From: Punica granatum
Taxonomy: Eukaryota > Streptophyta > Magnoliopsida > Myrtales > Lythraceae
Assembly (NCBI RefSeq): GCF_007655135.1
Contig: NC_045132.1
Coordinates: forward strand, 4,960,001 to 5,024,000
Direction of reading: 5' to 3'
DNA: 64,000 bases
This document shows positions 27,701-38,320 of this stretch, one piece after another. The position numbers and the translations under genes are program-made. A model generated the notes under the pieces. The model did not search any database and had not been told where the DNA came from. It was given only the letters and a program-made list of their open reading frames with translations. Positions within the stretch are counted from its first letter, which is position 1; every line of letters begins with the position of its first letter.

Positions 27701-28363
27701 GCTACTTGTATTCGAGATTTGGCCACAGCTCTCGAATCTTCTAACCAGGACAGAGTCTTATGGACCCCTCAGAAATCTGGGCAATTCTCTATTGGAAATG
27801 CCTGGCAGTGTCTTAGATCGAGAGGCCCTAAAGTGGAATGGGGAAGTGCAATATGGTTTGATGGACATTTTCCTCGCTCTTCTTTTATTAGCTGGCTCAG
27901 TGTTCATAATAAACTAGCTACTAAAGACCAGCTATCAAAATGGGGGATTCAGCTTGCGTCAACTGAGTGCGAATTTTGCAGTATGCAGAGGGAGACTCGT
28001 GATCATCTCTTTTTTGAATGTCTTGTTATCCAAGGAATTTGGAAAAGTTTGCTAGCTCGAATCGGTTTGCACCGAACTACGGTGAGTTGGAATACGGAAA
28101 TCAACTGGATTGCTTCCCTTCGAGGGAAGAAGCTTGATGTCATTTGCCTCAAGCTTCTTTGGACTCACTACATATACTGTACATGGCGAGAGAGGAATGT
28201 CAGAATTTACCAAAAGCATATCTCTCCTCCAGCGGCAATAGTTCAGAAGGTCTTTGCAGATGTGAAAGCGAAGCTGAGTGTTTACCCCCGTCTCTCACAA
28301 AAAATTGTAAATGTTACGTTAGTCGGTCACATGTTTAACTCTTCTGATTTTGTTCACAACTAA
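24716..28363 (+). CDS. LINE ORF2 protein (endonuclease, reverse transcriptase, zf-RVT)
   Basis: 1,215-aa polyprotein. An APE-like endonuclease occupies ~1-230, with SWNVRGLN near the start, then IIETRVKE, LLGDFNAV, NIDRVLVN and ISDHCPAML. The reverse transcriptase occupies ~450-760, with NDKSPGPNG, FRPISCCNVVCKCISKVLANR, IDLMKAFDSLSWEF, GVRQGDPISPYLF and the catalytic FADD at ~residue 692. The C-terminal zf-RVT domain (~1025-1120) has CEFCSMQRETRDHLFFEC. No RNase H domain follows. There are no stops or frameshifts, and all core motifs are present. The enzyme nicks target DNA and copies LINE RNA in place. Confidence 0.96.
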   Translation: MIIASWNVRGLNDPLKQKMVYKFAQDNDMGIFAIIETRVKEVNCKKIVDGWKGWYMFENYQFAENGRLWLMVREDLQVQMLSKSAQFIHLLLNVPKEVGWIAVTFVYASNDMMERRLLWHDLQVVAGSMSHSWVLLGDFNAVKNIKEVKADGRETAMDQSMRDFADFMNSAELTDHTSIGCYYTWSNKRQEGFQARNIDRVLVNGKWLQGQVASTVEFLPPGISDHCPAMLKFGDKESAGPKPFKFFHFWTEHPEYMALVRRVWTEAQEGTPMEVLYKKLRSLKMHLKDFNITEFGNVHTRINDLQFELAQVQATLLDSDCMPPESIKKEVDLRVKLLEAINREEKFLKQKSRVAWLKAGDQNTSFFHKAVKGRHARTTIRALYSASGAKLERVQEIKDKAINFYQGLLGKKDDCIGGISTSQLSSILKRKVPHSKRQMLMLPITNEDIKAALFSMGNDKSPGPNGYTTYFFKHAWQIVQKDFTNAVQHFFFSGKLRREVNSTIIALVPKKEKANCMRDFRPISCCNVVCKCISKVLANRLKEVLPDIISLNQTAFVQGRKILDNVLLAHELVRNYHRQGISPRCAIKIDLMKAFDSLSWEFILNSLEALDFPPCFLWWIRGCITSPYFSVAINGTLAGYFPGKRGVRQGDPISPYLFVIAMEVFSLIMDLAAAEGKVGYHPRCKSLRLTHLCFADDLLLFTNASKDSLVAILDVLNTFYHWSGLKLNPEKSEIFTGGISEDSVSDLVTCSGFKRGLLPVRYLGLPLVSGKLSSKNCEALTKRIVERIKSWTVQYLSYAGRVQLINSVLFSMASYWCYHFILPKKVIKLVQQKCQSFFWKGLEQYAGGGKISWETICLPKAEGGLGIKDLTLWNKVCVLKNLWSLLINSGSLWVAWANNYLTKCRSLWSLRMPGDCSWNWRKLMQIKTLMFPYIRYKVGSGKTVSFWYDTWLPVGPLTKYCYRGLQCFPSLKEHAIVSAVLVEGQWHWPRSSDPQATCIRDLATALESSNQDRVLWTPQKSGQFSIGNAWQCLRSRGPKVEWGSAIWFDGHFPRSSFISWLSVHNKLATKDQLSKWGIQLASTECEFCSMQRETRDHLFFECLVIQGIWKSLLARIGLHRTTVSWNTEINWIASLRGKKLDVICLKLLWTHYIYCTWRERNVRIYQKHISPPAAIVQKVFADVKAKLSVYPRLSQKIVNVTLVGHMFNSSDFVHN

Positions 28364-28475
28364 TTAGTTCCCTTTTGGGGTAGAGTTTGGGGCTTAGTCT
28401 CTAACGTTGTACTGGGTTAATGGCCTCTGATGTAATTACTTTTGTTTAATGAAATTCGCCATTCATCCAAAAAAA

Positions 28476-28490
28476 AAAAGAGAGAGAACA
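28476..28490. repeat. LINE right target-site duplication
   Basis: AAAAGAGAGAGAACA; the leading A bases overlap the poly(A) tail. Confidence 0.85.
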
Positions 28491-30580
28491 CCATAAATGT
28501 GAAAATTAATAAAAGATACACTATAAATATAGTAGACACAAAATTTGGGTTAAGAAGGGGTGAGTTTCTAGGAGGGACAAATAAGAATGTCAATCTTCAA
28601 TATTAGGAGTGCATACATATTTATCAAAACTCAAATAAAATAAAATATGAGATCTCATATACGTTAATAAAGTAAAACTACATATGTATTTCAATTATAT
28701 ATCTGAATACATAGATTTACGTGTTCATCTAAGAAATTGTCTGAACATAATAGATTTCTAAAAATCAAGTGGTACATAGGGAGAGAATATATATTTTATT
28801 TAGATTTAATAAAAATTATAAATCATAAATAACATTTTTGGGATGGGTGGTGATTATATTTTAAATCTAATAAATGGATATGTGTCCCATACGTGCAATA
28901 GTTTTACTTTATTTAAGGATTTAAGGATACTGGCTTTTTCTTGAAGCGAGAGGACTCATGGATGGACAAGCGTATGCTCCACAGACCAGACATGACAATG
29001 GCGGCAGATTTTATAAACTAATTATTGTAAAGCAATGTCGACCAAAAGTTGGGATCCCATCAATGGGTGTGTATGGCCAATTGCCAAACAATTTCACACT
29101 GACCAACCAAAGCCATTTGAATCCATGTTTCTCTCTTTACTTAATTCCATCACATGTCCTTTTTGATAGCCATAGTGTCCTCAAAATTTCGAATCATCGT
29201 ACTGCCTGCTCTGATGACTTGGAAACAGTAGAAGGGTTTTTCCTTCAGAGGTTGTTATATGAGTGAACTGAGAAGAGAATATTCGGTGGAAGTTATATCT
29301 GAGTTTTTATTTTTATTTTTAATTTTGGGATTAACATTTGAGGTTCTATATGAGGTTTTTGGTTGGTCTATCATTTTTATCCCTTTTGTTACCAAGAACT
29401 AGACTGGTCCAAGACAAGCAAAGCCAGAGATACGCAAAAGATAAAGGGCTCCCCATCTCGAGAGTATGTTGATCAGTTCAGTTTAGGCCAACAATTCGGG
29501 TCAGGAGGCAGTAGGGTGCCCTACATCTCGTTTTTCATGCCAAGCGAATTCCTTAATCGATTTTAATGTTCGATTTTCTTTCGTCATTCTCTATATATGT
29601 AGGTCCACCATATTCTTATACTTTCCGCTTCTCTCTCCCTCTCTTCTTTTCCTTCTGCCGACCATATATGGTTCATATTCAAGATTGAGATGCACGCGCT
29701 ACTTTCATTTAGACATTCGACATACTTGTCGTCCGTGGCTAAGTACAAAAACCTGGCCTCCTCAAGCAATTGCAAACCCCTGCATATATGGGACTAAATT
29801 ATCTGTATTACCCTTATACACGCACCCGCACACGCAAACTCCCAACTAGGACTGATTAAATCCATGTTTTTTTCCTTAGTTTCATAACATGTCCCTTTTC
29901 TTCCTCTTGTTACTATGAAGATTGGTCCGAGACGAGTAAGAGCAGATACGGGGCTCCTCATACCGACAGCCAGTTAAGTCGATCAATCCTGTTAAGCCCA
30001 AATCTTAATTGGGCCATGAACGGATCCGTGTTCACTTTAGCAGGGGCAATGCCTCCCTCCCATCCCATGTTTGAAAATAAAATTACTTAAATATATAAAA
30101 CTTTTGAAGCTAAAAGTTGTGCCACATAAAAAAATACCCTTCTTAAAATATTCTGCTACTATAATCTACCTCCAATATTTTCTTACAAATCCCAGCTTGT
30201 CAATGCTTAATTTATAATTAAAAATTATGAGTTAGACAAAATATCACGGACTTGTAAAAATCTTCCCTTTTTTATCATAATAAAAGCTCTTCCTGATAAA
30301 AAATTAATTACTCACCTGCGAAAATCGCAAAACTCTCTTAATTCATATAGAAGTCCCATAAGTCCTAATCATGAAATTCCAAAAGTCCCCAACTTAAAGT
30401 CTTAAAATCCTCAATACAATGGATGAATAGCTAAATGAGAATAGTCTCTCTCTTTTTCTTAGTTGATATTGCATCCAGATGAGAGCTTCTTAATAAGTTT
30501 TGTATTATAGAAACCCAAGTAATGCTCTTGGAATATCAACAAAAAGAATTTCCTCGGAGGGCCAATTCTGGTTTAAATAC
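28491..30580. other. Intergenic, internally repetitive, no gene seen
   Basis: The segment at 29865-29970 (catgtttttttcctt..., acatgtccctttt, attggtccgagac) resembles a join of 29125-29165 and 29385-29460, so the region holds old internal duplications. ORFs 28958-29266 and 29363-29566 carry no recognisable domain. Confidence 0.4.
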
Positions 30581-31217
30581 AAGAGGAACAAGCAATTTGC
30601 TCCTTGACCTTAAGGAGTAGGTAAATCTTTACTCCATGACCTTCAAAAATTAGCACAATATCACCCGATCTCTAACAAAAAAAAAGGCACTTTACCCGCT
30701 CGGGTCAAAATGCGTCACGTGCTGCACACATAACATTTCTCAGTGACAAAATTGTCATTTGATCTCATTAAATATTAATAAATGATAAAACTAAAACGAA
30801 TGAAATGTAATTGATTGAATTAAGAAAAAAGAAAAACACCCAGGAAATTGGTATCAGGATTATGGGGCACCCCTGCCGACCACCCCACCCCCCGTCTGAG
30901 CTTGTCGGCGAGGTTTCGCTCCGGGTAGAGTGGCTGGCTTGGGCGGTCACACCCCCTTATTCCAATCAATTGTGTCCCCCTCTTTTTTAAAAGAATAAAT
31001 ATATTATTTTGTTATTTTTAAAGCGATCAAATAACAATTTTGCCTTTGAAAAATGTCACTGCCCAGCACGAGACTTATTTTGGCCGAAATATTGACCGGA
31101 GTGAATAAAGTGTCTATTTTTCACGAAGGTCAGATGGATACTATGCATATTTTTGAAGGTTAAGGGCAAAAGTTACAAATCCCTCAAGGGCAGGGAGCAA
31201 ACTATGATTTTCCTCTT
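30581..31217. mobile_element. Foldback / MULE-like non-autonomous DNA transposon
   Basis: ~640 bp with long diverged terminal inverted repeats. The left end (aagaggaacaagcaatttgc..., tgacc, cttcaaaaat, acaaaattgtcatttgat) matches the reverse complement of the right end over ~190 bp (TTTGCTCC, CCTTCAAAAAT, CAAAATTGTTATTTGATC). The core at 30850-30960 is GC-rich (ggggcacccctgccgacc). No transposase. No clear target-site duplication was found. The architecture fits a Mutator-like or foldback element. Confidence 0.65.
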
Positions 31218-31550
31218 AATAGAATTTGAGTCAACTAAGGAAGAATTAAAAGCGAAAATTATTGGGCTACTAGGAATCAAGTAATCTACTCTCTTTTTAA
31301 ATTTTTAAAAGCTCTTTTCTTATTCCAAAGTGTGTATAATTTTATTAACTTAAATGTGTATTTCTAATTTCTTTAAAGTATGTGTTATTTACTTGATATT
31401 TGGGGAAATTCTATAATATAATTATTATGCATGATTCAACGAACTTGTGGATCCCTTAATCATTTATTTATTTGTTTATTTTTCATCAAGAATTGCAATC
31501 CTATAGTTAGAAAATTGACTATCCCAAAAAGTGATTGCACGAGAAATGGG

Positions 31551-31700
31551 GTGTAGCGCAGTGGCTAACACCCTCACCTGGTAACTTAGGGATTCCGGAT
31601 TCGATTCTCATCAGTGGGACTATCGTTACCCCTTTATTTAGATTTTCTTTCAATTTCCTTGTACTAAGCCATGAGCCTCCTATTGTAACCGAAAAAAAGT
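31551..31700 (+). mobile_element. tRNA-derived SINE, copy 1
   Basis: ggtgtagcgcagtggctaac matches a pol III A box and ggattcgattctc, ~45 bp later, a B box, as in tRNA-derived SINE heads. A ~90-bp unrelated body follows and ends 'gagcctcctattgtaaccga' plus an A run. Not a tRNA gene, because no acceptor-stem pairing or cloverleaf 3' half is present. Confidence 0.65.
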
Positions 31701-32538
31701 GATTGCACCAAAAAACTTCCCAATATTTGGATTATTAACACAAACTAAAATATATACTTTGATTGTATGATATAACCGATTAATTTAAAATGATTGAACC
31801 ATAAATTACATATATTTAAGTAAAAAATTAGGTTTTTAGTAGCTTCCTCATAAATAAGATAACCACAGTGATGCGATTCAGCAACAAAGAGAGTTTTTGG
31901 TAAATGAATTTTATTTAGTACAAGTGCTCGAAACTCATTGAAAAATCATCTGGTGACTAGGAAGGTGAGACTTGAATGAGATTAATAATGACAATAGGCT
32001 TAGGATAACTGTACTCTCACCACCAAAACATGAATTACTTACAATATAACTTACACATATTTTGAAACGTTTTCTTTATTTTTTTGTAATATATTCTTGA
32101 TAGCTTGTATTATTATGCAATCAATTATATAATCATATTCATTAATGGCAGGGCAGCTTCCTATGATGTTCTAATAGCAATTGGACAGAAACTGATCAGC
32201 TCTAACGTTGGGCGGTACAAGGTTGCTCATCTTACAGCAGAGACATCAAATTGCATTGATATCTCATTTTCGGGGAAGTGGTCCAAACGAGGAATTACCT
32301 CCGACTTGCCAACGGCGGCTTGGAAGACACTCCAAACTCAATTGAAGATGGCAGTATGGCACACATGCGGCTCCAGTTTTTCTGCAAGTCTTCTCAATGT
32401 TCTCATCATCATCGCCAATGTCCAGTTTTTGTAACCCTCTTAAGCTCTATATCGAACCTCACGAAATCTTTACATCCCTTTCAAGTACGTAGAAGAAGAA
32501 GAGGAACTGGTTTAGGCCTTCTGAATTTGTGGTTCGAT
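31701..32538. other. Spacer; unrecognised coding-like stretch
   Basis: An open plus-strand frame at 32150-32434 (AASYDVLIAIGQKLISSNVG...) has coding-like composition but no family I recognise. It directly precedes the membrane-protein pseudogene and may be debris of another gene. Confidence 0.3.
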
Positions 32539-33538
32539 ATGGAGAGAGCACCGGAGATGGAGAGGCTCAAGTTCCTTGGGGTGCATGGGATGTTTGGGGA
32601 GTCGTTATGGGTGATCTCCGCGAGGAAGAAGCTCTTCGCACAGATCACCCTTGTCTTGATCTTCTCCCTGATCTGCATCTTCTTCTTCGCCAATGCGGAG
32701 GTCACTTGACTCGTCCTCGGGAGGAACTCTGTCGACAAGACAGATAACCATTACGGCGTCAATTATGACGTGACTGATGGAGAGTATGCAGCCCGCCACA
32801 TGAGAAATATGGTTGGCGGCTATCTTGTCCAAGGAGCTCATCTACTTCACCATTGGCCAAATCTTATTTCTCCTTGGAGTAGCCGCCTTTGTCTACACCA
32901 TCTCGTGCGCCTATACCTCAACTAATGTCACGTTCAAGAAGGTCATCATGAGGGTCGTGCCGAAATTTGGATGAGGCTTATAATCCCTTTCCCATGGTTC
33001 TTCATCGTTTGTTTTGCCTACAACTTGATATTCATAGGGCTCTTGATCTTGTGTGATCTACTATTAGCTCGCGCATTAGTAATTCTGCTCACGATCATAG
33101 TCATCCCAGTAGTTGCCTATGTCGTGGGCATTGTTTTCATATTAATTGTATCCGTGTTGGCATATGTTGTCTTTGTCCTAGAGGATGTCTATGGGAGGAA
33201 GGCAATGTCTAAGAGCAAGGCCCAGCTGAAGGGCAAGCTATGGAGCATTGTCTGCTGCTTCGTGTTGCTCGTTTTGTGCTGGTCATGGCAAGGTCTGAGT
33301 TCCTCATGGAAGGTGGAGTCGTGATAAAGCTGAAGGTTGCAGTCTGGGTCATGTTAGAGATCTTCTTGTTGGTCGTTCTTACACTCGTGACCCTCTTCAG
33401 TCTGGTCGTGACAACCGTCATGGACTTCGCTGCAAGTCTTACCATCAGGAGAACCTGGATGTGTCCTACCTCGCAGATCGCCTCGAAGTTTACCACAAAA
33501 GTATCAAGGATGTCCAGTTCGAGCAATCCCAAGTTTAA
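32539..33538 (+). pseudogene. Broken multi-pass membrane protein of an uncharacterised plant family
   Basis: The segment starts MERAPEMERLKFLG and ends, in a different frame, SIKDVQFEQSQV before TAA at 33536-33538. In between, hydrophobic segments appear in three frames: QITLVLIFSLICIFFFA (~32640), IYFTIGQILFLLG (~32840), LIIPFPWFFIVCFAYNLIF (~32975), then VLEDVYGRKAMSKSKA and LKGKLW (~33180). An early TGA at 32707-32709 and several frameshifts separate them. The order and motifs (LEDVYG.KAM.KSK, ...KDVQ.EQ.QV) match a family of ~300-aa plant membrane proteins of unknown function. Without introns in the matched part, it could be a retrocopy or a member of an intronless family. Not functional. 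Confidence 0.75.
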
Positions 33539-34603
33539 CTGCCCTTCCCTAATAGCAAGAGTGCCTATATGGGTTCGATTTTACAACTGGTCCCTTGAAC
33601 ACGATATATATATTTTTTTTAATAGTAAAATTCAAAACTCCGCCTGTGTAAATAAAGTACACTTACATAAAATAGAATTTGTTAGTTTCAGAATACTTCA
33701 ACTGGAGGACATTCTAGAAATTTAAGAATATTATTTATTTTTAGTTAACTAATTAAGTTTGTTATCTAGAAGTGATTTATATATTATAATAAAAAAAATC
33801 TATACATACAAATATATAAAAATGTGAAGCTGCTTAAAATCTCTCTCGATTTTTGTATGTTCCAAAAATGCCCTCTAAACACTAATAAGTAATAAGTATT
33901 CATCTTTCTTCAATTGTAACCGCAAAAAGTACCGTCTCGCATCCCAAACAACTTTGTAAAAGACCTATTCAGTTGTCTCTTCTGTTTTCAACCCCGCATT
34001 TTCAACTAACCGCTCCTCACGCTCCTTTCTTCCCATGACAAAGCTCTGCTCCTCCAGGCTTTGAGAATCGAACACTGATCCCCTGATGAACTTCCGAACG
34101 CCCAAGATAAATGGAGCTCTCTCGGCGGCTGCCCAGCAACCTCGTTCATTCGCGAGACAACAGCCCACCGCTGGCAATCGCTGCCTGCTGCTGCTGCTGC
34201 CGCTGATTGTCCAATCTACTCCGACCACCCATCTAATGTGTGTTCTCTCCCGATTTTAGCCTCACCCTTTAAGTCCTTTCCACTTTCGTGAATGCCCAAT
34301 CCATCAAACAACTGCATTACACTTTTTTATTGATAGAATCAGTGGGTGGGTGGAGAGCAGAATAGAGGGACCAGTGGAGATGATGGTGGAGAACAATTTG
34401 ATAACACAGTCACTGGGATTTGGTCAGGAACAATTACAGGGAGTTGAAATGGCTTATCCCCTTGTAATGTATTTAATAGTTAATTGAGGCTTATGGTAGT
34501 ATTGAATTATAGATTAACTGGTCAATTTAATAGTTACTTAGCCTCATCTTGTCTCTTTTCTTTTTCGATAAGCTTATTCTTACTTAAATTAGGTTAGCGA
34601 GAT
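33539..34603. other. Spacer left of CACTA transposase
   Basis: No supported gene. The minus ORF 33965-34228 has mixed composition and a CTG microsatellite at its 3' side (34186-34203) but no recognised domain; it may be internal sequence of the adjacent CACTA element. No CACTA terminal inverted repeat was found by eye. Confidence 0.35.
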
Positions 34604-36640
34604 ATGGAAAGGAATTGGATTCAAAATTCCCTTAGGGGAAGTCCTGAATATATTGCTGGGTTGAATGCATTTATGGAAGTGGCTACTGTACGTGCTGATT
34701 CATTAAATAGGACACGATGTCCTTGTTGTAAGTGCTTGAATCGATACTTCCAACATTTAGATCATGCGAGAACCTTCCTAGGACTTTTAACGAGGCCAAG
34801 AATATCATGCGAGAATTGGGCTTGTCCTATATACCGATACATGCTTGCAAGAATGATTGCATTTTTTTCAGGAAGGAATATGATCAGTTAACTAAACGTC
34901 TAATATGTGGGGAACCTAGATATAAGAGTACGGTAGGGAAGAGAAAAAAAAGTTCCACGGAAAATACTAGGGCATTTCCCACTTGTACCAAGACTGCAGA
35001 GATTATTTATGTCAAGGAAAACAGCAGCTAATATGAGGTGGCACAAGGATAAGCGGGACTCAGAGGAAAACGTAGTGAGGCATCCTGCCGATTCTATTGC
35101 ATGGCAGGATTTTGATGATAAACATCCATGGTTTGCAAGTGATCCACACAATGTCAAGCTGGGTCGTGCAAGTGACGGTTCAATCCTTTTGGTAAATGAG
35201 CAACTCTTATAGTGTCTGGCCGGTAATGCTCATGCCATATAACTTGCCACCATGGAAATGCATGAAGGATCTCTTATTGTTCATGTCATTGCTCATTCCA
35301 GGCCCTAGATCCCCGGGAAATGACATTGATGTTTACTTACAACCAATGGTGGATGAGTTGATCGAGTTATGGAAGCATGCTGTTCTGATACATGATGCAA
35401 GTTTGGGTAAAAATTTCCAAATGCATGCTGCAGTTTTATGGACCATTAATGATTTCCCTGCATATGGTAACTTGTTTGGATGGAGTACGAAAAGATACTT
35501 AACATGCCCAAGTTGCAATAAAAACATATTCTCTATGTTCTTAAAGCACAGGAGGAAGATATGTTACATGGGCCATCGATGTTTCTTGGACAGAAATCAT
35601 ATTTGACGAAGACGACCTAAGCAATTTGATGGTACGAACGAGGAGAGAATGAGACCTAAGAAGTTGACCGGGGAAGAAATGCTTGAACAGCTTCATAATG
35701 TTCCAAATGTTACCTTTGGAAAATTATGAAGCAATCGAAAGAGAAAACGAAGTGAATCAGAGTTGAATTGGATCAAAAGGAGTGTGTTCTTCCAGTTGCC
35801 TTATTGGAAGCTTTAAAACTAAGGCATAACCTTGATGTCATGCATATTGAAAAAAATATATGTGATAACATCTTGGGAACCTTGCTGAATATTGAATCGA
35901 AGACAAAGGACAATCCAAAAGCTCGCATGGATTTACAAGAAATGGGAATAAGAAAGGATTTGCATTTGATTCCTGATAATGATAAATTTCTCATGCCGCA
36001 AGCTTCTTACACATTGTCCTCGGAAGATAGAAAGAGATTCTGTGAATGGTTGAAGCTGGTCAAGTTCCCCGATAGGTATGCATCCAATTTAGCTCGATGT
36101 GTGAATGTAAACCAAAAAACTATTTCTGGCCTAAAAAGCCATGATTGCCATGTTGTACTACAACGACTCCTCCCCGTTGCAATCCATGGTTATTTGGATA
36201 AAGAGTTATACAATGTACTGCTGGAGTTCTGCTTCTTCTTCAAAGAACTTTGTAGTAGAACATTGAAAATGGAAGACTTGCAGAGGTTGGATAATGATAT
36301 TCCAATCATATTATGCAAATTGGAAATGATATTTCCACCTGCCTTCTTCGATGTCATGGTCCATTTGGCAATTCATCTGCCCAAAGAAACAATGCTTGCA
36401 GGACCAGCGCAGTTTCATTGGATATATCTGATCGAAAGGTCATAAATATTCTTATTTGTAACTTAAATTTTTTATCTATCTAATTTTACATACTAAGTAG
36501 TTTCTATATTTTCGGGCAGATTTCTTCACAAGTTGAAAAAATATGTGAGGAATAGAGCTCGACCTGAAGGTTCAACTTCTGAAGCTTACATTGACTGCGA
36601 ATGCTTCCATTTTGCTCAATCTAAGTGGAGTAGAATCAAA
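34604..36640 (+). pseudogene. En/Spm-type (CACTA) transposase, broken
   Basis: Fragments of a TNP2-like transposase in order but in different frames. First is a transposase-associated zinc-finger region (RCPCCKCLNRYFQHLDH, ~34715). It is followed by IHACKNDCIFFRKEYDQL and ICGEPRYK (~34840), MRWHKDKR, RHPADSIAWQDFD, HPWFASDPHNVKLGRASDG (~35030-35190) and VMLMPYNLPPWKCMK. The DUF4218-type part runs from LEALKLRHNLDVMHIEKNICDN (~35800) to FLHKLKKYVRNRARPEGS (~36520). Several stops and frameshifts separate these, and a region between 35600 and 35770 is damaged. Non-functional remnant of an autonomous element. Confidence 0.88.
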
Positions 36641-36663
36641 ATTCAATCAAGAAGAAAGGAATT

Positions 36664-37122
36664 ATGATGGATCAAAATTCAATTGAAATTCATCCTTCTC
36701 CCTTGAGGGGGGAAGCTGAAGCAGCACACTTCACCATCTGGTGTGCTCAATCTATTAAACTGCAGCATCTTATGTTGGCTGGTGATTCTAAAGACACCAT
36801 TGAAGGACTCCTCTCTTCCGTCTCTGTCCAGGACTCGACCAGCTCCCCTCTCTTCTCAGTTATGTTACTAGATTTAGCTTACTTCTTATCTTGGAATGCT
36901 ATGCATATTCTCCAGGCTGAAAACTTGCTTGCCCATAACATTGCCCGTTGGGCCTCTTTTTGTAATGTTAGTGGCCCTATCGCCATCTCCTCCATCCCGA
37001 GTTCCGTTTTTATCTGGGAAGAAGAGATGTGGTATGGACCACTAAACCTTTTGTTATTATTAATGTTATGTCCTTCAGAGCAAAAGAAAAAGGGCTATAG
37101 TAAAGGCCGTGGCCATTTCTAG
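36664..37122 (+). pseudogene. LINE RNase H-domain fragment abutting the CACTA remnant
   Basis: Open frame of 152 aa with features of the C-terminal RNase H-like domain of plant LINEs: EAEAAHFTIWCAQS, MLAGDSKD and a terminal LQAENLLAHNIARWA. The first catalytic Asp region is missing. The 3' end runs into an A-rich stretch near 37080-37092, as expected for a 5'-truncated LINE insertion. It is a different LINE lineage from the intact element at 23-28 kb, which lacks RNase H. Confidence 0.7.
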
Positions 37123-38159
37123 AAAAGCCCTCACTAAAAGAACTTGTACGATGGGAGGAATGGCCATTACCGGTCGTCACTGCAGGTCTCGTCGCTAATT
37201 CTATTAGTTATTGTCAAGGACAGACGCTTACAATACATGACTTCTCGTGAAATCCCATAAAATGGATCATAAGTTCTCGGCGGTATAATTTACAAAAATT
37301 CCACATAATTCATGCATTTACGTTTGGATTAAATATACAAATCTACAAAAGTTAAATAAAACATAACCCATTTAACTAAATATAGAATAAATCAGCAATA
37401 ACTAGAAAATAATAATTAAAGATATTAAATACAATGAGACCTGCCCCGTCCCTTTTCGGGGATGAGTGCTTACCATTGGTCCACGACCACCACCCCGGGT
37501 GGGTACGAAGATAATTAAAGATTTATCAGGACTTCAACCTCGCCCAAAATTCCTAGGGCGGAGCCACCAACTCGCAGGATCAGGTTGCTATCAACTTCTG
37601 AGTTCACAGCGGACGTCATCCCGTGTGATGGTACAGGCTGGTGAGGCGGCCGCCCCTAGTAAACACCCAATGGCTGGGGGTGGGTGTGAGTTACTTTTTT
37701 CTAAATTTTATTTTCTTTTATTATTACATGTTACTTTACTTTTTTTTTTAACAATTGACTATGTGGCGTGCATTGTGACTCGGAAAATTTGACTTCGATT
37801 AACGGCAAACTAGATTTGAAGCAAAAATAAAGCATTATGATTTTAAAGAAAAAAAATACATGCGAAATTTGAGAAAAATTGAATAATAACATTTGAGAAA
37901 AGTTGAACAATACGTTATTTTACACGTAATTTACCCTTTTGCTAGTAAGTTACAGTGGTTTACTGACCTTTCAGATTTTTCGAGATAAGCCTTGTTCCAC
38001 GATAGGACTTGGGGTCGATAAGATATATGGGCTATGCATTAAAGTGATACTTAATAATTTTTTATATCCCAAGATGTGTCAACACTTTTATGACACTTCA
38101 AAATTATCTCTCGTTAAGGTATAAATAATTCATAAGCTCTTCATTCTAACAAAAACTGT
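37123..38159. other. Spacer, no gene seen
   Basis: A GC-rich patch at 37440-37690 with a SINE/tRNA-like 'gatgagtgcttaccattggtcc' does not resolve into a gene. The rest is AT-rich. Confidence 0.4.
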
Positions 38160-38320
38160 GAACCCGTTGAGAAAGAGGGTGTTAGCACAGTAGTGTTGTC
38201 ACATAAGAAGTTGTAGGTTCGATTCTTATCATGATACTACTTATTTCCTTAATTACCTATTAAAATTTAATTTCAATGTATTATTAGTCAACCACCTCTT
38301 TTATAACTGAAAAAAATCAT
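38160..38320 (+). mobile_element. SINE-like element, copy 2 (diverged)
   Basis: Same layout as 31551-31700: an A-box-like gggtgttagcacagtag, a B-box-like gtaggttcgattctta, a body, and the family 3' end 'ccacctcttttataactga' followed by an A run. Confidence 0.55.

Larger units (their letters stand above)
23032..28475 (+). mobile_element. Full-length L1-type plant LINE with intact ORF1 and ORF2
   Basis: A ~5.4-kb non-LTR retrotransposon. It has a GC-rich 5' UTR (23032-23486), ORF1 (23487-24719), ORF2 (24716-28363), a ~110-bp 3' UTR and a poly(A) run from about 28469. A 15-bp target-site duplication, AAAAGAGAGAGAACA, flanks it at 23017-23031 and 28476-28490; its A-rich left edge makes the exact poly(A)/TSD boundary ambiguous. 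Both ORFs are uninterrupted, so the insertion is young and possibly competent for retrotransposition. Amplification is by target-primed reverse transcription. Confidence 0.95.

Noticed and set aside
31551..31625. tRNA gene
   Set aside because: Has A- and B-box-like sequences but no cloverleaf or acceptor-stem pairing, and carries a SINE-like body and A-rich tail.
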